Shown here one piece after another: positions 25,143 to 32,939 of a stretch of 64,000 nt of DNA. The translations under genes and the position numbers were made by a program. Under the pieces are notes generated by a model that was given only the letters and a program-made list of their open reading frames with translations, was not told the DNA's origin and made no database searches. Positions within the stretch are counted from its first letter, which is position 1. Every line of letters begins with the position of its first letter. The DNA is taken from contig JACJYN010000007.1 of the NCBI GenBank assembly GCA_020636095.1, forward strand, positions 372,001 through 436,000, written 5' to 3'. Origin of the DNA: Lewinellaceae bacterium. GTDB lineage: Bacteria; Bacteroidota; Bacteroidia; Chitinophagales; Saprospiraceae.

Positions 25143-25886
25143 TTACCCCAACAGCTGCGCCTTGCCCTGCCGGGCATTCATCTCCGCAATATTGGCAATG
25201 GATATACCCGCCGGGCATTCCACTTCACAGGCGCCGGTAAAGGAGCAATGGCCAAAACCTTCGCGTTCCATTTGCGCCGTCATATCCAGTACCCGTTGGT
25301 GAGCTTCCGGCTTCCCTTGAGGCAGGGAATTAAGGTGGTTGATTTTAGCCGCCGTAAATAAAGCCGCAGAGGAGTTTTTGCAAGTGGCTACGCAAGCCCC
25401 GCAACCGATACAAGCCGCTGCATCCATGGCGCGATCTGCAATTGCTTTCCCGATCAGGATGGCATTAGCTTCCGGGGCCGTTCCCGTTTTTGCACTGATG
25501 TAAGCGCCTTGCTCGATGATCCGGTCGAAAGCGGACCGGTCAACGATCAGATCTTTCACGATAGGGAATGCATTGGCCCGCCAGGGTTCAACGACAATGG
25601 TGTCGCCATCTTTGAAACTGCGCATGTGCAGTTGGCAAGTAGTGATATTGGGATGCGGCCCGTGGGCCCGGCCATTAATGAAAACACCACATTGGCCGCA
25701 GATGCCTTCCCGGCAATCGTACTCGTAAGCAATCACCTTTTCCCCACGAAGTACCAATCGTTCGTTGAGATGATCCAGGGCTTCTAAAAAGGACATATCT
25801 TCGGTCAGTTCATCCACCTGGTATTCCTTGAATGCCCCTTTTGCCTGCGGTTTATCCTGTCGCCAGATTTTAAATGTGACTTTCAT
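25143..25886 (-). CDS. sdhB: Succinate dehydrogenase/fumarate reductase iron-sulfur subunit
   Basis: A 247-residue electron-transfer subunit. The 2Fe-2S domain has CREGICGQCG and a further Cys in ITTCQLHMR; the C-terminal domain holds the cluster ligands CIGCGACVATCKN and CSFTGACEVECPAGI for the 4Fe-4S and 3Fe-4S centres. It passes electrons between the flavoprotein and the membrane quinone. It is the last gene of the ppc-sdhC-sdhA-sdhB string, 6 bp after sdhA. Confidence 0.96.
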   Translation of the reverse strand: MKVTFKIWRQDKPQAKGAFKEYQVDELTEDMSFLEALDHLNERLVLRGEKVIAYEYDCREGICGQCGVFINGRAHGPHPNITTCQLHMRSFKDGDTIVVEPWRANAFPIVKDLIVDRSAFDRIIEQGAYISAKTGTAPEANAILIGKAIADRAMDAAACIGCGACVATCKNSSAALFTAAKINHLNSLPQGKPEAHQRVLDMTAQMEREGFGHCSFTGACEVECPAGISIANIAEMNARQGKAQLLG

Positions 25887-25892
25887 ATTATT

Positions 25893-27803
25893 CTATTTAT
25901 AACTTCTCACCGATGGTTGTACAAACTCAAAATCTAAAACTTCCTTATGTAGTTTAAAATCCCCCTGATCGTACTCCCAGGCGGAGACATAGGCATACAG
26001 GTCATCGACTCTAACGGCTTCACCGTCGGGCGTCTGAAACTCTTCCCTGAAATGGGCCCCACAGGATTCTTCCCGTTGTAGCGCGTCGGTGCACATTAAA
26101 ATACCCAGTTCAATGAAATCGGCCAATCGGAGTGCTTTTTCGAGTTCGGTATTCAACTCATCGCTGTGTCCTGTGACCTTGACGTCAGACCAAAAGTCCG
26201 CCCGGATCTGTTTAATTTGTGCGATCGCGCGTTCCAGCCCTGCCCGGTTCCTGCTCATGGCACATTCCTGCCACATCACTTTCCCCAGTTCCCGGTGGAA
26301 GTGATCGACGGTTTTCGTTCCCTGGATAGCAAGAATCCGGTCGATATGTTGTTTTACCTCCACCTCCACCTGTTTAAAAGCCGGATGATCTGTGGAGACT
26401 TGCTCCTTATTCAATGCTGCCGCCAGGTAGTTATTAATGGTATTAGGCAATATGAAGTAGCCGTCGACACTGGCTTGCAACAAGGAATTAGCGCCTAAAC
26501 GGTTGGCGCCGTGATCCGAAAAATTGCATTCCCCTACCGCGTAAAGGCCGGGAATCGTGGTCATCAATTCGTAGTCGACCCAAAGTCCGCCCATCGAAAA
26601 ATGAGCGGCCGGGGATATTTGCATGGGCTCCCGGTAGGCATCGATACCGGTAATTTTTTTATACATATCAAAAAGATTACCGTACCGGTCTTGAATGGTG
26701 TTTATCCCAAATCTTTCAATGGCGTGTTTGAAATCGAGATACACCGCGTTTTTTAACCGGCCGACCCCGAAGCCAGCATCTATTCGTTCCTTCGCTGCCC
26801 GGGAAGCAATATCCCGCGGCGCCAAATTGCCGAAACTGGGATAGCGCCTTTCCAGGTAGTAGTCTCTCTCCTCTTCGGGAATATCATTAGCCGCCCGGGG
26901 ATCGTCGGTCTGTTTGGGCACCCAAATGCGGCCGTCATTTCGGAGCGATTCCGACATCAGGGTCAGTTTGGATTGGGCTTCACTCGATTGAGGCAGTGCC
27001 GTGGGGTGGATCTGGGTAAAACTCGGCGCAGCAAAAAAAGCCCCCCTTTTGTGGGCCTTCCAGATGGCGCTACCATTGCAGCCGATAGCCAGGGTCGACA
27101 GCCTGAATACCCGGGAGTAGCCGCCGGTAGCCAATACCACGGCATCAGCAGCAAACCGTTTCAACGCACCGCTCACCAGGTCGCGGGCAATAATCCCCTT
27201 GGCCTTCCCGTCCACCAGCACTAAGTCCAGCATTTCGTGTCGTGTAAACAGGCTCACTTTTTTCATCCTGACCATCTTGTACAACTGCGAATAGGCTGCC
27301 AGTAACAGTTGTTGCCCGGTCTGGCCTCGGGCGTAAAAGGTCCTTTGTACCTGCACACCGCCGAAGCTTCGATTCACGAGCACGCCCCCATACTCGCGCG
27401 CGAAGGGCACGCCCTGCTGCGTGAAATGATCAATGAGGGGCGCCGAAAGCTCGGCTAACCGGTACGTGTTGGCCTCCCTGGACCGAAAATCACCGCCTTT
27501 CAAGGTATCGTAAAACATTCTCCAAACACTATCGCCGTCGTGCTGGTAGTTTTTAGCAGCATTAATACCGCCTTGTGCCGCCACCGAATGCGCCCTTCGG
27601 GCTGAATCCTGGTAACAGAAGCATTGGACGTCATACCCGAGTTCTGCCAAGGTGGCCGCCGCGCCTGCACCAGACAGCCCCGAACCCACCACGATCACGT
27701 GTAATTTTTTCTTGTTGGCTGGATTGATCAGCCGGCTTTGCGTTTGGTAATTACGCCACTTATCTTCGAGTCTGCCTTCGGGAATTTTTGCGTTTAAGGT
27801 CAT
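25893..27803 (-). CDS. sdhA: Succinate dehydrogenase/fumarate reductase flavoprotein subunit
   Basis: A 636-residue FAD enzyme. The N-terminal dinucleotide fold is VIVVGSGLSGAGAAATLAELG; the covalent FAD histidine is in RRAHSVAAQGGINAAKNY; the substrate region includes FTQIHPTALP and the later GLWVDYELMTTIPGLYAVGECNFSDHG motif (given in parts of the protein at about residues 405-430). Size and domain order match the type B enzymes of Bacteroidota that work with one membrane subunit and menaquinone. It lies 8 bp after sdhC. Confidence 0.96.
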   Translation of the reverse strand: MTLNAKIPEGRLEDKWRNYQTQSRLINPANKKKLHVIVVGSGLSGAGAAATLAELGYDVQCFCYQDSARRAHSVAAQGGINAAKNYQHDGDSVWRMFYDTLKGGDFRSREANTYRLAELSAPLIDHFTQQGVPFAREYGGVLVNRSFGGVQVQRTFYARGQTGQQLLLAAYSQLYKMVRMKKVSLFTRHEMLDLVLVDGKAKGIIARDLVSGALKRFAADAVVLATGGYSRVFRLSTLAIGCNGSAIWKAHKRGAFFAAPSFTQIHPTALPQSSEAQSKLTLMSESLRNDGRIWVPKQTDDPRAANDIPEEERDYYLERRYPSFGNLAPRDIASRAAKERIDAGFGVGRLKNAVYLDFKHAIERFGINTIQDRYGNLFDMYKKITGIDAYREPMQISPAAHFSMGGLWVDYELMTTIPGLYAVGECNFSDHGANRLGANSLLQASVDGYFILPNTINNYLAAALNKEQVSTDHPAFKQVEVEVKQHIDRILAIQGTKTVDHFHRELGKVMWQECAMSRNRAGLERAIAQIKQIRADFWSDVKVTGHSDELNTELEKALRLADFIELGILMCTDALQREESCGAHFREEFQTPDGEAVRVDDLYAYVSAWEYDQGDFKLHKEVLDFEFVQPSVRSYK

Positions 27804-27811
27804 TATGGCAA

Positions 27812-28480
27812 TTATTTAAAATATACGACAAAAGGAATAATCCCAAAACCCGCCGCAATGACCGCGGCGTAGATGAGGGAGATTCTGGCGAGGACTTCCA
27901 ATCCCCTTTTATGATAGAACCCCAACGTCTTGAAAGCACTTTTCAAGCCGTGGTGCAGATGCAGGCCCAGGGGAATCATGAGTAGGGAGTAAAAAAGCAC
28001 AAAATAAATATTGTGAAAAAGTGCATAGGTGACTTCGTAAACATCTTTATTACCCGCCGCATCAACCCCTACGTCGGCTCCCAATCCCAACTTGATCCGG
28101 GCCCAGAAGTTGGCTAAGTGAATGACAATGAAGATCAGGATAGATAGGCCGATTAAGCCCATATTCTGCGAAGCCCAACTGCTATTGGCTTCCGTGTGAT
28201 TAACGGCGTAGCTGACCGGCTTGGCTTTTCTATTTCTAATTGTGACCAGTAGGGCGTAGACTACATGTACAATGATGGATAGATATAAGGCATAAGCTAC
28301 AACCTTGATCAGTGGGTTCTCGCGCAACCAGGTGGAATAGGCGTTATACATCCCCCGGGCGGCCTGCTCCGGTAAGAGCAGTAAGCAATTCGCTGACAAA
28401 TGGACGATCAGGAATAAGCAGAGGAACAAGCCGGTAGCGGCAACTATACTTTTCCGAAAAAACAAAGTATTTACTTTCAT
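27812..28480 (-). CDS. sdhC: Succinate dehydrogenase cytochrome b subunit (single membrane anchor)
   Basis: A 222-residue protein with five hydrophobic helices (about 12-33, 57-80, 105-127, 152-175, 195-218). Histidines in LIVHLSAN, IVHVVYAL, IVIHLANF and LHLHHGLKSAF fit diheme b ligands of type B succinate:quinone reductases. It anchors SdhAB and reacts with menaquinone. The gene follows ppc by 37 bp and precedes sdhA by 8 bp. Confidence 0.93.
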   Translation of the reverse strand: MKVNTLFFRKSIVAATGLFLCLFLIVHLSANCLLLLPEQAARGMYNAYSTWLRENPLIKVVAYALYLSIIVHVVYALLVTIRNRKAKPVSYAVNHTEANSSWASQNMGLIGLSILIFIVIHLANFWARIKLGLGADVGVDAAGNKDVYEVTYALFHNIYFVLFYSLLMIPLGLHLHHGLKSAFKTLGFYHKRGLEVLARISLIYAAVIAAGFGIIPFVVYFK

Positions 28481-28517
28481 ATTTTACCGATTAAAACTTC
28501 GCTGTAAGATAAAGCCA

Positions 28518-31226
28518 TCAACCTGTGCTTTTCAAGCCTCCGGCAATTCCATTGGTCAACAACAATAATTTTTTCAACAAGGGGTCCGCAATTTCCGGCG
28601 CCGTATCCTTTACTGCACGCCATGCTTTAAGGTATTGCAGTTGCAACTGATGCAAGTTGTACAACACCTTGCCTCTACGGGCCGTATTTTGAAGTTGACT
28701 CATCCGCCGGTCAGCGGCCGGGCGGCCGAATAATTCCGTGATTTGCCGGAGTCCCGCCTCGCGGTCTTCCAGTAATAAAGCCATCAATGCATCCCGGATA
28801 TCGGTTTCGGCTACCAGCCCGGCAAACGCTTCCATGATAACCGGATCCGAATTGAGCAAACTGGTTTCTACCTCGATCAGGGTATAATACAAAAAGGGCC
28901 AATCAGTGGCCGCGGCGTGAAGTGTTTCCCAGTGTTGCGGTGCTTGCTCTTGCAGTTGGCTCAGTGCAGTGCCTACCCCAAACCAACCCGTCAAATTGAA
29001 TCGGGCCTGATTCCAACTAAACACCCAGGGGATAGCGCGCAGGTCGGCAAGACTGCGGGTGCCGGTCCGGCGAGCCGGACGGGAACCGATCTTGCTTTGC
29101 TCCAACACATCGATCGGGGTAGCTTGGGTGTAAAAAGGGATGAACCCAGGGTGGTCAATCAGGGAGGGATAAGTTTGCTGAGCCGTTTGAGTCAGTCGTT
29201 CCATAGCGTCGAAGAGTGGGGCAGGAAGCGCCGGCGCATCCTGTAGTTGCATCACTTGCCGGGCCGTACCGGCCAGTAGCATCTCCAGGTTATAGGTCGC
29301 ATTCTTCAAATTGGCAAACTGCTGAGCGATCGTCTCCCCCTGTACGGTGATCTTGATCGCCCCGCTCACTGATCCGGCCGGCATACTATCCAGAAAACGG
29401 TGGTACTTACCACCGCCGCGGCTGATGGTGCCGCCCCTGCCGTGGAAAAAACACAAGCCTATACCGTGTCGGGCGGCCGCCTTACTCAATTGTTCTTCGG
29501 CTTTGAAAATATTCCAGCGGCTCGCCAGGATGCCACCGTCTTTGTTACTGTCGCTGTAGCCAAGCATCACCTCCTGGAGGTTACTGCGTCGACGGCTGAC
29601 GGTCACCGGGTGGCTTAGAAATGCCTCCAGTATCCGATCTCCGGCTTGCAGGTCATCGATGGTCTCCAAGAGTGGCGCCACCGGGATGGGCTGATCCAGT
29701 AAACCCACTTCTCTGAGGAAGAGATAGACGGCCAAGAGGTCGGTCACATCCCTGGTCATACTGACGATAATGGAACCGATGCCGTCGGTGCCATAACGCT
29801 GAACGTGCCGGCGCAACACGCGATAATAAGCCAATACTTCATCCGCTTCCGGGCCGCAACTATCCCCCAGTACCAGGAATGGCCGCCTACTTTGCAGTTC
29901 TTTGTTAAGGAACTGGAGGCGTTTGTTCATGTCCCAATTGACAAAATCAAAATCTTTAAAGCCGGCGGCTTGCAGAATCTGGCTGATCGCTTTTTCGTGA
30001 TAGGCGCTATTTTGGCGGATGTCCAGTTTCACCAGGTGAAAACCAAAACAGCGAACCTGCCGTTCCACATCGAAGAGCAGGTCCTGGGCAATTCGTTGCG
30101 CACCAATGCGCTGAATCGACTGACGTAGCAATTTCAAATCCGCCTGGAGATCCCCGGCGGTGGGATAATAACATCCCGGTTGAGTATTTGCATTTGTTTG
30201 AGTATTATTTAGTCGCGCCACCATCAAATTAACGAATTGCCGGTAAGGACTTCTGGGATTCCGGGCCAAAGCCTTCGCTCCTGTCTCTCCAAGTGCTTTA
30301 GCAGTCGTCTGAATGGCTTCTTGTAAGGCCGTGGGCGTTTCCTGATGTACAGCGGACATACTCAAACTGGCGGCCAGCTTATGCAATTCCTGGTGCAGCA
30401 ATTGAAGCGCTGCTTCCCGGTGTTTTTTCAATGTACTTTCGGTGAATTGGGCGGTTACGTAAGGGTGGCCATCCCGGTCTCCGCCCACCCAACTACCGAA
30501 TTCCAGGATCGGAAATTGTTCGGGTTCGCTGAGGCGGCCGGGTGCAAACCCCATGGCTTTCCAACTGCCGCGCAGCCGACGGTCACTTTCCCGGAGTGCC
30601 TGGGGAAAAACATGGGTGAAATAGTGGAGGACGTGGTTGCGCTCGTCGTAGAGATCGGGTTTGTCCAGATACACTTCTCCGGTACGCCAAAGCCGTTCCA
30701 ACAGGGCTTTAATTGATTCGCGGATTTGGTCCCGCTCCGTATCAGACCAGGTGGTATTCTCGTTCTTGACCAGGAGCAGGTAAAGTTCCCGGTGCAACTC
30801 CAGGACTGTGACGCGCTTGGCTTCCGTCGGATGCGCCGTGAGTACGGGTTGTATCCGCAGCTTTGGGAAAACGGCCGCCATCTCTTCCTCCGTAAGGCCC
30901 TGTTTTTTCCACTGGCCAAAGGTCTCGCCCCACGACCCACGAATGGCAGCTATTCCCAGCTCATTTTCTACTTGCCGCTTGTACTGCACAGCTACGTTTT
31001 CCTCCACCATGTTCAGCAGTTGAAAGGAAATACTCAGGGCTTGGATAAGTTTGGTTTCCTGGTCATCGGCCAAACCGGTAATATCGGGAAGCTCATTGAC
31101 CCAGGGAAGTTGATGCGCCAGTTCATCCTCGCCCAGGGATAGCAATACTTCCTGAAAACAGGTCATGACGAAATGCAAATCCGTAACGGCCTTATCGACT
31201 TCTTGATGTTGAAGGGGATTTTTCAT
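28518..31226 (-). CDS. ppc: Phosphoenolpyruvate carboxylase
   Basis: A 902-residue enzyme that fixes bicarbonate on PEP to make oxaloacetate. Catalytic segments are present: VLTAHPTEAKR (His), GGDRDGHPYVT, LGYSDSNKDGG and FFHGRGGTISRGGGK, and the C-terminus ends NGIAGGLKSTG, the conserved NTG-like end that reaches the active site. The ATG at 31226 is preferred: the 26 in-frame codons before it are AT-rich and not conserved. It leads a minus-strand string into sdhCAB. Confidence 0.96.
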   Translation of the reverse strand: MKNPLQHQEVDKAVTDLHFVMTCFQEVLLSLGEDELAHQLPWVNELPDITGLADDQETKLIQALSISFQLLNMVEENVAVQYKRQVENELGIAAIRGSWGETFGQWKKQGLTEEEMAAVFPKLRIQPVLTAHPTEAKRVTVLELHRELYLLLVKNENTTWSDTERDQIRESIKALLERLWRTGEVYLDKPDLYDERNHVLHYFTHVFPQALRESDRRLRGSWKAMGFAPGRLSEPEQFPILEFGSWVGGDRDGHPYVTAQFTESTLKKHREAALQLLHQELHKLAASLSMSAVHQETPTALQEAIQTTAKALGETGAKALARNPRSPYRQFVNLMVARLNNTQTNANTQPGCYYPTAGDLQADLKLLRQSIQRIGAQRIAQDLLFDVERQVRCFGFHLVKLDIRQNSAYHEKAISQILQAAGFKDFDFVNWDMNKRLQFLNKELQSRRPFLVLGDSCGPEADEVLAYYRVLRRHVQRYGTDGIGSIIVSMTRDVTDLLAVYLFLREVGLLDQPIPVAPLLETIDDLQAGDRILEAFLSHPVTVSRRRSNLQEVMLGYSDSNKDGGILASRWNIFKAEEQLSKAAARHGIGLCFFHGRGGTISRGGGKYHRFLDSMPAGSVSGAIKITVQGETIAQQFANLKNATYNLEMLLAGTARQVMQLQDAPALPAPLFDAMERLTQTAQQTYPSLIDHPGFIPFYTQATPIDVLEQSKIGSRPARRTGTRSLADLRAIPWVFSWNQARFNLTGWFGVGTALSQLQEQAPQHWETLHAAATDWPFLYYTLIEVETSLLNSDPVIMEAFAGLVAETDIRDALMALLLEDREAGLRQITELFGRPAADRRMSQLQNTARRGKVLYNLHQLQLQYLKAWRAVKDTAPEIADPLLKKLLLLTNGIAGGLKSTG

Positions 31227-31422
31227 AGTTGGGTGAAGACAGTTTAGAATTTTACAGAAATACTTGTTTCTAGAGTTCGTCAATATAGTAAAAGTTTTAT
31301 TCACGAAATGTTGAGGCAGATCAAAATGGCTACGGAAGTCAACATGTTGTTGATGAACCCCTTGCCTTCTGAAATTCTTTCAAGGGCCGAATTGGGGTAT
31401 TCCTCTGTTTTTTTTCATTTAA

Positions 31423-31583
31423 GAGCGTGTTGGGGATTTACTTTTGATGTCGAAAATGAGCAGATTTTGGTTCTCAGGAAGCCATTTTTGAGCCGCATAG
31501 CATCGCTACGTGGCGAAAAAATGGCGAAATGAGGTTCAAAAGATGCACATTTGCAGGCCAAAGGGTAAATCCCCAACACGCTC
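31423..31583. mobile_element. 161-bp MITE, copy 2
   Basis: Identical to the copy at 23709-23869 except one base in the left TIR, in the same orientation, flanked by its own TAA duplication (31420-31422 and 31584-31586). It lies in the 516-bp spacer between the ppc start and the second stress gene. The rest of the spacer contains a doubled TCTAAAGATTT motif near 31602-31626 and no gene. Confidence 0.92.
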
Positions 31584-31742
31584 TAAAACTTCTTTTCCTG
31601 TTTTTCTAAAGATTTTCTAAAGATTTGATCCGGAAGTTTGTACTGAATCTGTGGCAGAATGTCTCAGATGGTGCGGTTAAATCGATAGGGACGAAACCTA
31701 AAACTCAATCTTAGAATTTACTCACATTAAACAATCTGGACA

Positions 31743-32879
31743 ATGAATAAAATACTTGTTCCCATTGATTTCTCTAAGACTTCATTGAACGCTATGTCCT
31801 ACTCGATCAAATTATTCGGGGCTTCAGAATTAGAAATTACGGTATTGCACGCTTACGAAATGAGTTCAAACGCTTTCCACATGAAATCAATGGATAGCGT
31901 TTTGGAGGAAGATGCTCGACGGGAAATGGAAATTTTGATAAAAAAAGTATACGACGAGAAACCGGATATTGTCCTGAAAACCAAGATAATGAAAGGGGAT
32001 GCCGTTTCCGTTATCACCTCTCTGGGTAATAGCGGCGCCTATGATTTTATCGTCATGGGCACTAAAGGAGCCAGTGGGCTAAAAGAGGTTTTCATTGGAA
32101 GTGTGGCAGGCAGTGTTATTTCCAAAACCCAAGCGCCTGTTTTGATCGTTCCGGACAACTACCTTTACCGTCCCTTGAATGAAATCGTCTTTGCCATCAG
32201 CGGTATTCCTTTATCCAGTGCATCCGTGGTTGAGCCTTTACGGAAATTAGCAATGTTGCACCCTTGTAAAGTCAATGTCCTGCATGTTACCGAAGGCAAA
32301 AAACTGGACCTGGAAGAAGTGCTGAGCACTATTGAAGATTTAGACCCATCGGTAGTTTATGCTTTTGGCGCCGGCAACATCAACGAGAGTTTAAATGATT
32401 ACCTGACAAAAGGCGATGCCGAGTTGCTCTGCCTTATCAGAAGCAAGAAAGATTTTTTCAGTCGAATATTAGATGATAGCTCCCTGCCAAAGCAGGCGCC
32501 AAAGCCGCGGAAGGAAAAGAATCAGGCCCACAGCCGCCGCCCCGCTGGCGGTAAAAAGGACGGCGGCGGCGGCGGCATCCTTGGCCCTGCCCGCCAGTTC
32601 GTTGTAATCAGGAGAAACCAGGTCGGTGAGGTATTCCAAAGCAGTATTAAACGCCTCGGCGGCAAAAACCATGGCGATGGCAAGGGAGAGGAGGCACCAT
32701 TCCACTCCGGACAGGGAAAACACGCTGCCCAGAATAAGCGCAAGCACGGCCAGCAACAGATGGATGCGGGCGTTGGGCTGAGTGCGGAAGAGGTCGGCTA
32801 TCCCTTGAAAAGCGTACTGGAAGCTTTGAAGGCGGCTTTTTATCATGACGGATCGCGATTCAGTTTTATAACTATATAG
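31743..32879 (+). CDS. Universal stress protein with lost C-terminus, reading into antisense dgkA
   Basis: Residues 1-246 are a two-domain Usp (KILVPIDFSKTSLNAMSYS; VMGTKGASGLKEVFIGS is the nucleotide loop). From about residue 246 (DDSS, near 32480) the similarity ends abruptly and the frame runs another 130 codons through the reverse strand of dgkA, giving a Lys/Gly-rich tail (GGKKDGGGGG) that has no Usp character. The paralogue upstream ends about 20 residues later with a VPLLVLPEN strand, which is missing here. A rearrangement has fused the gene to its neighbour tail to tail. Whether the product is functional is unclear. Confidence 0.75.
   Translation: MNKILVPIDFSKTSLNAMSYSIKLFGASELEITVLHAYEMSSNAFHMKSMDSVLEEDARREMEILIKKVYDEKPDIVLKTKIMKGDAVSVITSLGNSGAYDFIVMGTKGASGLKEVFIGSVAGSVISKTQAPVLIVPDNYLYRPLNEIVFAISGIPLSSASVVEPLRKLAMLHPCKVNVLHVTEGKKLDLEEVLSTIEDLDPSVVYAFGAGNINESLNDYLTKGDAELLCLIRSKKDFFSRILDDSSLPKQAPKPRKEKNQAHSRRPAGGKKDGGGGGILGPARQFVVIRRNQVGEVFQSSIKRLGGKNHGDGKGEEAPFHSGQGKHAAQNKRKHGQQQMDAGVGLSAEEVGYPLKSVLEALKAAFYHDGSRFSFITI
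32469..32846 (-). CDS. dgkA: Diacylglycerol kinase family protein (DgkA-like)
   Basis: A 125-residue membrane kinase with three hydrophobic helices. The active-site motif AEAFNTALEYLTDL and GRAKDAAAAAVL are both present. It phosphorylates diacylglycerol or undecaprenol; the choice cannot be read here. Start at MIKSRLQSF; an upstream in-frame Met adds 16 uncharacteristic residues. Its last residues (WQGAII) and stop lie in bases that belong to the end of the stress gene, so its own C-terminus was probably changed by the same rearrangement. Confidence 0.85.
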   Translation of the reverse strand: MIKSRLQSFQYAFQGIADLFRTQPNARIHLLLAVLALILGSVFSLSGVEWCLLSLAIAMVFAAEAFNTALEYLTDLVSPDYNELAGRAKDAAAAAVLFTASGAAAVGLILFLPRLWRLLWQGAII

Positions 32880-32939
32880 TTTTTCGCTATTCACAGTACT
32901 TTACCCGGTTTAGGGAACGGCGAATGGCGAAACATACTC

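Noticed and set aside
31308..31532. Plus-strand ORF ending inside MITE copy 2
   Set aside because: Same MITE-derived tail; the preceding part lies in the ppc promoter region and is not conserved.
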